64,000 bases of DNA from an uncultured Eubacteriales bacterium (GCA_934647945.1 CAKUFK010000010.1:34673-98672); one strand, 5' to 3'. Shown: positions 26,577-33,709, counted from the first letter of the stretch. Notes: a model not told the origin generated them from the sequence alone. Made by a program: numbers and translations.

Positions 26577-26848
26577 ATTTTTAAAGTATTATCTCCTGTG
26601 TTTTTGGTGTCTTTTCGTGCCTGAAATGGCCATTTTATCTCACTAATTCCAGCCATTTTCTTGTGATTTAACTGTTCCGTGTACCTTTTGTGTACCCCAA
26701 ATCAGGTCTTTCATTATTACTAAAAAGGAGATGACAACCAAAACTACACTGAAATTATACCATATATAAATCCTGTTATCAATCGTCGGCGCGGAGCTTC
26801 ACTTTTAGTTTGGAGGTCTGCACCGCTTTTTTTATTTGGAGGTGTCTT

Positions 26849-27769
26849 ATGTCAGAATATCGACTAGAATTAAAGCAAATTGTAGATTATCCACGCTGCC
26901 GGATTTACCGGCAGTTCATACAGAACCTAATCTCGGACCGGAGCATTCGCCTTGGAGACAGCTCCGGTCTTTTTTATTACACCGTCCTATGCAGCTACGC
27001 AAATTTCCGCACGTCATACAAGCGCATAGACGGTATCAGCTATACCATATACCCTGGCGAATGGCTGTGCCGGGTCAATGAGGTGGTCGAATGGTTCCGT
27101 ACCCGTTTCCAGCATCAGGCGCTCGATATTCTTCAGGATTTGCAGGAGCGCGGCCTAATTGCCTATCGCCTGCTGGGACGTGGAAAGCTGATAAAAGTCA
27201 AAATACTCGGCTGGCAGAAGCATAACCGTGTCTTGGAATACAATGCGCCCTGCGCCAAAGATACCGTTTTTTTCTTCCTGCCGGTATCTGAGGCCAACGA
27301 ACTGGTCGGCAGAGGGCGCTGTTCTGAAATGGACGCTCTGCTGGATATGTGGATCAACACGGTGTATAACGACGAGCAGGTGCAGGGATCCGATGCCGGC
27401 CCGGTGGTCTATCTGCGTAACGGCACAGGCAGTCCTTTGCTCGGTTATGCCGAACTTGCACAACGCTGGGGCGTATCCAAAGCAACGGTTGGCCGGTATC
27501 TCGGCAAACTGCGTGATTTCGAATATATTACTGTCTTGTCTTACCCAGGGACGCATGGAAGCGTTATCTGCCTGAATAACTACCTGTCCACCATGTTTGA
27601 AGTATCCGATGTACTGGTGGATAAAGATGAGATTGCCATGGTGCTGCATATCGGCGTCACCTTGCCGGATACGGATAAAACAGAGAGTCTTACGGCGTTT
27701 CAAAAAGCGCGGATAGCGTTTCAGAACCGTACATGGAACCTGTGCTGGAAAAAGTCGGGGAAATCCTGA
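26849..27769 (+). CDS. Element-encoded helix-turn-helix protein, replication-initiator-like
   Basis: 306 residues. The N-terminal part (YTVLCSYANFRTSYKRIDGI, GEWLCRVNEVVEWFRTRFQH, LDILQDLQERGLIAYRLLG) resembles a winged-helix domain, and a second helix-turn-helix is seen at LAQRWGVSKATVGRYLGKLR. This architecture is common on clostridial integrative elements and plasmids, where such proteins act in replication or regulation. GGAGGTG precedes the ATG at 26849. The exact role is unknown. Confidence 0.7.
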   Translation: MSEYRLELKQIVDYPRCRIYRQFIQNLISDRSIRLGDSSGLFYYTVLCSYANFRTSYKRIDGISYTIYPGEWLCRVNEVVEWFRTRFQHQALDILQDLQERGLIAYRLLGRGKLIKVKILGWQKHNRVLEYNAPCAKDTVFFFLPVSEANELVGRGRCSEMDALLDMWINTVYNDEQVQGSDAGPVVYLRNGTGSPLLGYAELAQRWGVSKATVGRYLGKLRDFEYITVLSYPGTHGSVICLNNYLSTMFEVSDVLVDKDEIAMVLHIGVTLPDTDKTESLTAFQKARIAFQNRTWNLCWKKSGKS

Positions 27770-27969
27770 TAGCACAAGGGTTTCCGTGTACTTCCTGCCC
27801 ACATATCCGGTATAAGTTATTACCATTATTCCCCGATTGCAAGGAAGCAGTTTTTAGTATCTCCGATGATATGCCCGGATACAGGGCTTTGCTGTTGATT
27901 TTCTGTGGAGAGGAACATACGCTGTTCCGCTTTGAAATACGATTACTGCCGGAGGTGGAACGTCAATGA
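27733..27969 (+). CDS. Small element-encoded protein
   Basis: 78 residues, start MEPVLEKVGEILIAQGFPCT. It overlaps the end of the previous gene by 37 bp and its stop overlaps the start of the next by 4 bp, so it is translated as part of the same operon. A CTSCPHIRYKLLPLF segment carries two Cys. Function unknown. Confidence 0.65.
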   Translation: MEPVLEKVGEILIAQGFPCTSCPHIRYKLLPLFPDCKEAVFSISDDMPGYRALLLIFCGEEHTLFRFEIRLLPEVERQ

Positions 27970-28511
27970 AAAAGACAAACCAACAAACAGAAATGGAAAA
28001 TCCGCTGTACCATGATACATGGATGCTTTTGCGGAAATACAGGGACGTGGTGTGGAGTCTGGAACTGTCGGTACAGCAGGTGCGCCGCCAGTTTCAAATC
28101 GAGTTTGGCAGCAGCATTGAGGATTTTCTGGAGTCCATCTATCTCGCCGGTGTGGTTTTTGCGGATACCGGCATTCAGGAACACGCCCGAAGCATTGAGC
28201 GAAGCTATAAAATGCTCAAACTGATAGAAAACGCGGTCAATCTGCTGAGGAGCAAGCATAAATTCGGGGAGACCTACTACTGGATACTGTACTACACCTA
28301 CCTTTCCCCTCAGCAGTACAAAAACACAGAGGAGATCATCGAGCTGCTTCAGCCGCATATTCAGGATATTAGTTACCGCACCTACTTTCGCAAGCGAAAA
28401 GAAGCGATTGAATCGCTTTCGTCAGTCCTTTGGGGCTATACTTCCCGAGACAGCTTAAATCTTTTGGAGCAATTTTTCCCAGAGAACGAAATAGGCAGAT
28501 ATCCGGCATGA
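27966..28511 (+). CDS. Element-encoded helical protein, sigma-region/ArpU-like
   Basis: 181 residues, mostly helical. The C-terminal half (TYYWILYYTYLSPQQYKNTE, then SYRTYFRKRKEAIESLSSVL) resembles the late-transcription regulator ArpU and sigma-70 region-4-like proteins of phages and integrative elements; this is a pattern-based suggestion. ATGA overlap with the previous gene. Its last codons lie in the 120-bp direct repeat. Confidence 0.65.
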   Translation: MKKTNQQTEMENPLYHDTWMLLRKYRDVVWSLELSVQQVRRQFQIEFGSSIEDFLESIYLAGVVFADTGIQEHARSIERSYKMLKLIENAVNLLRSKHKFGETYYWILYYTYLSPQQYKNTEEIIELLQPHIQDISYRTYFRKRKEAIESLSSVLWGYTSRDSLNLLEQFFPENEIGRYPA

Positions 28512-28602
28512 CATTGGCACGGTTTTGCGATTGTGGCGTAAATCTCTCCATGATAAAATGAGTATGCTGAAAATTGTATCGAGAGCCAGAAAAGGCAGTA
28601 AA
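28483..28602 (+). repeat. 120-bp direct repeat, copy 1
   Basis: It matches 33045-33165 with a perfect 36-bp core starting TGACATTGGCACGGTTTTGC. The repeat covers the end of the upstream gene, a promoter-like TTGTGG-17-TAAAAT and the start of a small frame reading MLKIVSRARKG. Downstream (28603-28782) two hairpins and AAAAGGAGG follow; no confident gene uses them. Confidence 0.85.
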
Positions 28603-28689
28603 TGGTGTTCTTTTATTGCCTTTTCCCTGCTCTCGACCGGCAAGCCGCTCATTCTGTGGGCGGCTTTACTCATTAAAAGGAGGATTTAA
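28564..28689 (+). other. Possible leader-peptide frame in the repeat unit
   Basis: ATG at 28564 opens 42 codons (MLKIVSRARKGSKW and so on) to TAA near 28690, running through two hairpins and the AAAAGGAGG. The second repeat copy preserves MLKVVSRSRKG before a stop. The peptide may be a translated leader; if the TAAAAT at 28554-28559 is the promoter, the ATG would be leaderless. Confidence 0.35.
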
Positions 28690-28782
28690 TTTTCTCCCTA
28701 TGCCTATTAACAAGCCATCTTTTTTGATGTACACATCTGAAAAGAGTTCCCCTATCTCCTGTTCGGCGGCAGAATTTTGAGT

Positions 28783-28959
28783 ATGGATGCGATTATCGAG
28801 GCGAGGCTTTGGGCCAATCTGCGTGCCTACGGTGTGCCCGGCGGTATTATAGTGCCGAATCACCTACTACCGAAACAATATGTGAAACTGCTTGGAGAGC
28901 ACCTATTTATTCCCAAAAAAGAACATCTCACCCATTTTGAGAGACGGGCAAAGGCTTGA
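28783..28959 (+). CDS. Possible small hypothetical protein
   Basis: 58 residues, MDAIIEARLWANLRAYGVPG onward, ending in basic HFERRAKA. There is no strong ribosome binding site (TTTTGAG). It lies in decayed DNA after the repeat. It may be a fragment. Confidence 0.35.
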   Translation: MDAIIEARLWANLRAYGVPGGIIVPNHLLPKQYVKLLGEHLFIPKKEHLTHFERRAKA

Positions 28960-29071
28960 GAGATAAGGTGGGAAAATTTAAGTGCCACGGTATTATGGAA
29001 GCTATTTTTTCAGAGATTGTGGGTCAGTTCCAGTAGATCATACAGAACATACAGTAAGAGGCACACGCGCC

Positions 29072-29185
29072 ATGAAACGGAAATTATCACCGGCAATGAT
29101 TCAAAAGCAAGAACAGATGAGACAGCAAACAGTTGAGAAAGGAATGCAAATTATTCCGCGGCAGGATCTTCCTTTTGTCGAATAG
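29072..29185 (+). CDS. Possible very small ORF
   Basis: 37 residues (MKRKLSPAMIQKQEQMRQQT onward), with weak GAGG upstream. Gln-rich and charged; coding status doubtful. It points toward the leftward RiPP-like cluster and ends 30 bp from it. Confidence 0.25.
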   Translation: MKRKLSPAMIQKQEQMRQQTVEKGMQIIPRQDLPFVE

Positions 29186-29214
29186 GATAGATAACGAAAT
29201 GTCAATGTTTCAGC

Positions 29215-29844
29215 TTATTTTAAAGTTTGGCGAGAGTGTGAAGTTAGAGGATTTCGCGGTTGACTATCTTCGTTTTCAACCTCATAATTAATACAATTAT
29301 GTCCAGCCAAGTGATAGATTGAATTCATTTCTTTATAGTGATGAAGAATGAGCTGTACCATTGCTTTCAGTGGAGGAAGAGTCTTTACTTTGCACCCATA
29401 AATATCTATTTCGATTGTGTCGGATAGGAACTCACTGATATCAATACGCTTGCCTTCGTATTCGCCCCAGAACATGTCGAAGTTGATGTCAATTTCGATT
29501 TTTTGATTTTGGATTCCTTTTATATATGGTGGTATTTGGTGTGATTGACTGACACAAAAAATTCTTGTGTTTCGTTGATTATTCAGATCTATAGTAGATC
29601 TAAAACCGGCAGAAATCAAAATTTTTTCAAACGGTTTCATATTACATCTAGGTATTAAAATATCTATATCACTATATTTTCTTCTACCAAGTGATTGATA
29701 TGCTAGGTAAGATAAAGCATCCCCTTTAATTAGCGAGTATGGTATTAGAATGGAATTTTGCCATAATTCTTTTGTTTGACTAAAAAGATAAAGCGAACGT
29801 ACCCAACCTGGCACATCCTTAACTTGCTGCTTTTGCACATTCAA
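29215..29844 (-). CDS. Nucleotidyltransferase-family (NTP_transf_5-like) protein, probably 5'-truncated
   Basis: 209 residues. The polymerase-beta-type core is visible as LIKGDALSYLAYQSLGRRKY followed by SDIDILIP (paired Asp), with EIDINFDMFWGEYEG later carrying acidic residues. Proteins of this family are found in lasso-peptide and related RiPP clusters. Apparent start is TTG with no ribosome site. The usual family members have more sequence before LKG, and the preceding ORF may be the missing N-terminus after a frameshift. Last gene of the leftward cluster. Confidence 0.7.
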   Translation of the reverse strand: MNVQKQQVKDVPGWVRSLYLFSQTKELWQNSILIPYSLIKGDALSYLAYQSLGRRKYSDIDILIPRCNMKPFEKILISAGFRSTIDLNNQRNTRIFCVSQSHQIPPYIKGIQNQKIEIDINFDMFWGEYEGKRIDISEFLSDTIEIDIYGCKVKTLPPLKAMVQLILHHYKEMNSIYHLAGHNCINYEVENEDSQPRNPLTSHSRQTLK

Positions 29845-29846
29845 GT

Positions 29847-30089
29847 TTAATCATCACTTTTGCTTTTAATAATATTACATGTTTGATCCAGATCCTCATA
29901 ATTCTTTACATAGTCTAGTGTATACATATCTACAGTTTTTGAAATTGAGGAAAGTATATTTAAAAATCGAGTACTAAAATTGCAATAATACGGTGCAAAA
30001 AGATTTTTCATCAAGGCTTCCAAACAATTTTTATTTGTATGACAAAAAACGTTTTGTGAATTATTTATTACAAAGAGTTTTCTTACCAA
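29847..30089 (-). CDS. Small ORF upstream of the nucleotidyltransferase, possibly its N-terminus
   Basis: Up to 80 residues from TTG 30089, or 54 from ATG 30011, which has GGAAG 6 bases upstream (MKNLFAPYYCNFSTRFLNIL). The stop is 2 bases before the TTG of the nucleotidyltransferase. Its frame is open back to the stop codon of the second precursor-like peptide. It has no recognised domain. It may be a separate small gene or the broken first part of the nucleotidyltransferase. Confidence 0.45.
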   Translation of the reverse strand: MVRKLFVINNSQNVFCHTNKNCLEALMKNLFAPYYCNFSTRFLNILSSISKTVDMYTLDYVKNYEDLDQTCNIIKSKSDD

Positions 30090-30137
30090 AATGGAATAAT
30101 AGCAGAATAATTCAGCTTTTTTAATATGTCTTGTTGT

Positions 30138-30275
30138 TCATGAACAACCAACATGCCCGTATCCTCCTAAAAGTAAATCCACCGGCTTAACAAAGACGCT
30201 GGTACCGGCCACACCTAAAGGGCGTGTAAAGCTATCTTCGATGCTCTGCTTCTCCTCTTCCCTATTGATTACCAT
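30138..30275 (-). CDS. Candidate RiPP precursor peptide B
   Basis: 45 residues, start MVINREEEKQSIEDSF, end LLLGGYGHVGCS. GAGAGG precedes the ATG. The first half is acidic and hydrophilic like a leader. F28-x2-P31-x2-L34-x2-G37 resembles the aromatic-x2-Pro-x-Leu pattern that PqqD/B1-type recognition elements bind in lasso-type leaders. The tail is Gly-rich with one Cys. It follows precursor A and a terminator hairpin. Its status as a RiPP precursor is inference from size, context and composition. Confidence 0.55.
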   Translation of the reverse strand: MVINREEEKQSIEDSFTRPLGVAGTSVFVKPVDLLLGGYGHVGCS

Positions 30276-30352
30276 AGTCAGATTTCCTCTCTCTTTTTTC
30301 TGCGGATCCCTAAAGCTTTTCGGAATCCCCGGCATAGCGAGGAAACTCTATG

Positions 30353-30391
30353 CAAAAATAATGGCAGGTGGCGGTTGGAGCCACCTGCCAT
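30353..30391 (-). terminator. Terminator between precursor genes A and B
   Basis: On the minus strand a 12-bp perfect stem (ATGGCAGGTGGC / GCCACCTGCCAT) with a 7-base loop is followed by TTATTTTTGC. It is 22 bases past the stop of precursor A. A leaky terminator here would give more precursor A than downstream products. Confidence 0.85.
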
Positions 30392-30412
30392 CCGCCGGAA
30401 ACATGGATCGAT

Positions 30413-30514
30413 TTAGCAGCAACTGATTCTGTCACAACCCACGGCATTGCTGGAAGCCGCAAATAGTGCATATTCCGCCAAATCAATAACGCGCACAACA
30501 GGTGATTTCCACAT
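30413..30514 (-). CDS. Candidate RiPP precursor peptide A
   Basis: 33 residues: it begins MWKSPVVRVIDLAEYALF and ends AVGCDRISCC, with three Cys and an Arg in the tail. AGAAAGGAGG lies at ideal spacing, the best ribosome site of the cluster. W2-x2-P5-x-V7 followed by VIDL resembles leader motifs recognised by PqqD/B1-type elements. It lies directly after the arginase-like gene (49-bp gap) and is followed by its own terminator hairpin, as is usual for peptide precursors. It encodes no known domain; the RiPP call is inference. Confidence 0.65.
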   Translation of the reverse strand: MWKSPVVRVIDLAEYALFAASSNAVGCDRISCC

Positions 30515-30563
30515 ATTCTGACCTCCTTTCTCAAATGTAAATTAATTACATATAAATATGTAA

Positions 30564-31880
30564 TTAATTTTTAGCAAGAAGTGGATTTTGCTGAATTTTT
30601 ATTGCCTCTTTAAATATAAGCCTTTTCTGATAATTCTGTGGATCAATAATCTCACTCTGATATTTTTCCAGACTTGGTAGCAGTTTTAAAATTATTTGTT
30701 CAACGCATACCCTAGCGTTTTTAATATTCACAATTTTCATATATGCTTTAGCAAGCAGAAGAAGCATCCTTTCATCCGGTTTATCAATGTTCTTCAAAAT
30801 ATCTATACTATTTTGAAAATTCCCCAAAAACTGCTCTATGTAAGAGATGGCCAATACATAGGTGTTAGAATCCTCATAAAATAACTTGTATTTAAAAGCT
30901 TCTTGATACGCAGCATTAATATTTCCTTTAAACAAATGATATCTGCAACCAGTGGAATATTGTTGAAATATCATTTTATTCGTGTTACTTATTTTGTCAA
31001 AACAATACTTCGCTTGTTTATAACCTCCTTTATGAATAGCCAAGCAAGCATTATAATATAAAAGATCATCATATAAAGCATCCATTAGATTATCCACATC
31101 AATCTCAGTGCGGCAGATAAGTGATGAAATAATCAAACGATTTTCATCCATTTTTTTCAGATTGTTTAAATCAAAAAAATCCATAATAATTTTATACAAA
31201 AATACATATTCAGCCGGAACATAAGATTGGAATATAGATTTCGATATGGTTGTTATTTGGGGCTTTTTCCTAGATATATAGTTCCCTATCAATTCCAAAT
31301 CTGAAACAAAATTAGAACTCAAGGAATACCAGTCTACATTGTCAATGAAACACCCTAAACCATTATAAATAAAATAGTCCAAATCAATATCAAGAATGTA
31401 GTCTTCTAAATCAACAACTTTATCGAATGAACAAACATAAATTTCTATATTAGTTTCGGTTGTAGTTACAGAAAACATATGATGAGAAATTTTAGTTAGC
31501 GATACAAACCCCATAATACTCGCAACATATTTTTCAACTAAATCAAAATTTTTAATAATATGTTTAGGATAAACAAGATAAATCTCCTTTAAAATATTTT
31601 CTTTAATTGCAAACCACAAATAATTATTTATCCATGGGAAGGAGGGCCCTTCAAATAAATCGTGATGAGAATCGATATGAATAATCGTTTTGTTGGATAT
31701 ATGCATATTTCGCCAATAACCTAGTGCCTCATGATGATTTTCAATCAAATAGATATTTTCCACATCATCCCCCCTTAACATAAATTCAATATATGGTAAG
31801 TATGATTTACCATTTAAATTTGTATTGTGAAATTTTGCATTTGCTCTGTATCTACATACTGCGAACCTACTTAACTTCAC
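30564..31880 (-). CDS. UPF0489/arginase-like protein with TPR-like C-terminus
   Basis: 438 residues. The N-terminal ~250 carry the arginase-fold metal motifs HIDSHHD (Asp70, His72, Asp74, a DxHxD) and LDIDLDYF (Asp164, Asp166), with LIENHHEALGYW before them, as in the UPF0489 family. UPF0489 proteins include the peptide arginases that turn Arg into ornithine in RiPP precursors. The C-terminal ~160 residues are repetitive helices with a TPR look (AKYCFDKI, AAYQEAFKYKLFY, AKAYMKIVNIKNAR). Start is GTG 31880, with a poor ribosome site; ATG 31781 is the next choice. It is the first gene of the leftward cluster. Confidence 0.75.
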   Translation of the reverse strand: MKLSRFAVCRYRANAKFHNTNLNGKSYLPYIEFMLRGDDVENIYLIENHHEALGYWRNMHISNKTIIHIDSHHDLFEGPSFPWINNYLWFAIKENILKEIYLVYPKHIIKNFDLVEKYVASIMGFVSLTKISHHMFSVTTTETNIEIYVCSFDKVVDLEDYILDIDLDYFIYNGLGCFIDNVDWYSLSSNFVSDLELIGNYISRKKPQITTISKSIFQSYVPAEYVFLYKIIMDFFDLNNLKKMDENRLIISSLICRTEIDVDNLMDALYDDLLYYNACLAIHKGGYKQAKYCFDKISNTNKMIFQQYSTGCRYHLFKGNINAAYQEAFKYKLFYEDSNTYVLAISYIEQFLGNFQNSIDILKNIDKPDERMLLLLAKAYMKIVNIKNARVCVEQIILKLLPSLEKYQSEIIDPQNYQKRLIFKEAIKIQQNPLLAKN

Positions 31881-31931
31881 CTTCGCTGCAAACCATGAGT
31901 TTTAAATCATATTTAATACTCACTCGAACAC

Positions 31932-31976
31932 AAAAAGCGACACAAGGCGCAGCTAAATACTGCGGCTCGTGTCGCT
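31932..31976 (-). terminator. Terminator hairpin in the leader of the RiPP-like operon
   Basis: On the minus strand AGCGACAC / GTGTCGCT extended by CGCAG / CTGCG encloses TATTTAG and is followed by TTTTTG. It lies between the promoter (32142-32170) and the first gene, so expression must pass it. A 40-codon frame (31953-32075) ends in the hairpin loop. Confidence 0.75.
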
Positions 31977-32075
31977 CATAAGTCTTATAGAAAATGAACA
32001 GAATAAACCCAAGGAAATATAGCTATCATTATATGATAAAATTTGAACATATTTTGACGTCCCATTTGTTGTCAC
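31953..32075 (-). CDS. Possible leader peptide of the RiPP-like operon
   Basis: GTG at 32075 opens 40 codons (MTTNGTSKYVQILSYNDSYI onward) ending ATT TAG inside the loop of the terminator hairpin. AAAAGGAC is just upstream but close. Translation reaching the stop would open the hairpin, the usual geometry of leader-peptide attenuation. Coding status is uncertain. Confidence 0.35.
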   Translation of the reverse strand: MTTNGTSKYVQILSYNDSYISLGLFCSFSIRLMSDTSRSI

Positions 32076-32141
32076 GTCCTTTTGTCTTTTTTGTTCATCT
32101 CCCATTAGAATATTGCGTGTAATATATTCACTGTTTGTGTT

Positions 32142-32170
32142 ATATTATCACATATTTTTTCGAATGTCAA
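32142..32170 (-). promoter_or_regulatory. Promoter of the RiPP-like operon
   Basis: On the minus strand consensus TTGACA (32165-32170), 17-base spacer and TAATAT (32142-32147). The transcript would have a leader of ~255 bases before the GTG at 31880. Confidence 0.82.
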
Positions 32171-32326
32171 CAATTGATTTTAAAATTTGCGGCTATGTAT
32201 AATTTTTTATTGTATATTTTGTTTAATCTTTATATTTCGATTTTGCTCTATCAAAAAAACTTTTAATTTGCACCATATTCATAAATTCAATCGTATAAAT
32301 ATATCTTGTTGAATATATTTCACTAG

Positions 32327-32569
32327 AAATGCCGTGAAGCTTCCAATATCCACGAGCCTCGCCTTGGTAATCTTCTGGGACTTCTAAAGAAAGGCGGCCA
32401 CTATGTAGGTCCTAAGGAAGCATTCGGCTTCATCGATGATAAGGATAGGATACAATCTACATGTCCCTTCCATTCTGAAATCCATTTATCTTACCGGCAA
32501 GGACGGTCTCCGTTTGTTAGAACATTTTCCCTTCTGCGGAATGAGAGTGGCATCCATGCTATAGGGTGA
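32327..32569 (+). pseudogene. Unidentified gene fragment
   Basis: 80 codons open from TAG to TGA without a start: REASNIHEPRLGNLLGLLKK, then GGHYVGPKEAFGFIDDKDRI and so on. The composition is protein-like but I cannot assign a family. It is in the same orientation as the TspO remnant. Confidence 0.4.
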
Positions 32570-32584
32570 TGATTTTGAAAATAC

Positions 32585-33030
32585 AATAAAAAACGGATTG
32601 CCTGTCTCGCCGTACCGCTTGCCGTAGGCGGGCTTTCCGCCCTGCTAACCCGCAGCAGTATGAATCGTTCGAGGCGCTCAATAAACCGCCGTTATCCCCG
32701 TCGGGATGGCTGTTCAGGGGTGTTTGGACAATCCTATTTGCCCTGATGGGGACAACCTCTTATCTGGTAGTCTCGGAAAAGCCCGGCCGGACGACTTTGA
32801 ACGTTTACGGTGCCGAGCTCCTTTTTAATTTTGTATGGTCGCTCCTTTTTTCAACATGGCACAATACTTGTTTGCCTTTAACTGACTCGTGATTTTGTGA
32901 CTGCTCATTTTGATTACGACCGTCCCGTTTTATCGGACATCCAAGACGGCGGGGCATCTCATGTTGCCATATCTTGTAGGGGCGACCTGTGCGGACTATC
33001 TGGATTTTCCATTTATCTGTCAAATTAACG
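32585..33030 (+). pseudogene. TspO/MBR family pseudogene
   Basis: Reading across two or more frameshifts gives VPLAVGGLSALLTRSSM, then FEALNKPPLSPSGWLFRGVW, TILFALMGTTSYLVV, GAELLFNFVWSLLF and finally LPYLVGATCADYL. The Trp-rich PPLSPxGW..VWTxL signature is diagnostic of the TspO/tryptophan-rich sensory family. Indels near 32658 and 32840 break it. Confidence 0.82.
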
Positions 33031-33044
33031 GCCGGATCTCTTAA

Positions 33045-33165
33045 AGAACATAATAGGCAGATAACCGGCATGACATTGGCACGGTTTTGCGATTGTGGCG
33101 TAAATCCTCCCATGTTAAAATGTGTATGTTGAAAGTTGTATCAAGGAGCCGAAAAGGACGGGAAA
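33045..33165 (+). repeat. 120-bp direct repeat, copy 2
   Basis: Matches 28483-28602, about 85% by eye. The promoter-like TTGTGG-17-TAAAAT and the start MLKVVSRSRKG are kept, but the frame then stops. A pair of hairpins and TTAAGGAGAATTG follow, as in copy 1. Confidence 0.85.
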
Positions 33166-33504
33166 GCACCATTTTCTGAATGATGTTTTTTATTGTCTTT
33201 TTGGTTTCTTCACCGGCAGACCGCCTGTTTTTCCGGACGGCCTTACCCATTTTAAGGAGAATTGAGCATTAAAAACAAACGAGTTTCAGCACCGCTTAAC
33301 CTCCGCAGACGCATCACCTATGGCCGAATTATACATGATGTTCCTCACGATATAGTTGCCTGTTTCACAAGAACGCTTTTGCAGCAACGATCTTCTGAAA
33401 AAACGGAAAAAGCATGAAGGACGTCTACAACCATATCCTGCTGATCTCCACGGTTGCGGCTGTCGTCAAGGTGCTCATTGTACTGCTGATAATGAACTTT
33501 TCCA

Positions 33505-33686
33505 ATGTTTTTGGCAATAAACTCTTGTTCCCAAGCGAATATCTCTCGTTTTGTAGAAAATCCCGTTTCATTTTTCTTTTTGTTTCTCCTGCTTAGTTTT
33601 TTGTATCGAGCAGAAGCAAACCATGTTCCGTTTTTGTCTTTGTATGCTCCCCTTAATAGCCTCCTGAATCTAATAATTGAATTCCA
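33505..33686 (-). pseudogene. Tyrosine integrase N-terminal fragment
   Basis: On the minus strand the frame reads RGAYKDKNGTWFASARYKKL, then TGFSTKREIFAWEQEFIAKN. This is the arm-DNA-binding domain of phage/ICE tyrosine integrases. GGAGGCTATT precedes it but there is no ATG, and the integrase homology stops after ~55 residues. It lies ~200 bp from the guaA att site, where an integrase gene is expected. Confidence 0.78.
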
Positions 33687-33709
33687 TTAATCATTATGCC
33701 GAACGCAAC

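Larger units (their letters stand above)
26260..26848. other. Intergenic region holding the element's outer junction
   Basis: There is no confident gene in this 589-bp stretch. It holds the displaced-type terminator, two copies of an att-like sequence (26454-26466 and 26566-26576), a short GC-rich segment with a 10-bp hairpin (26543-26565), and an AT-rich stretch. On the minus strand the latter reads a 30-codon frame ending LKIEWE and stop, echoing the GuaA C-terminus TIEWE. Confidence 0.7.

Noticed and set aside
29215..30275. A toxin-antitoxin (MNT/HEPN type) reading of the nucleotidyltransferase and small ORF
   Set aside because: The small ORF lacks a HEPN RxxxxH motif, and the LKG...SDIDILIP pattern fits the larger NTP_transf_5 group better than minimal MNT antitoxins.
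32400..32470. A minus-strand reading ILIIDEAEC suggesting an AAA ATPase remnant
   Set aside because: It spans only ~10 residues before stops, whereas the plus strand is open for 80 codons in the same orientation as the TspO remnant. Likely chance complement.
33414..33596. 60-codon ORF with a hydrophobic start
   Set aside because: No ribosome binding site, and the second half is antisense to the convincing integrase fragment.
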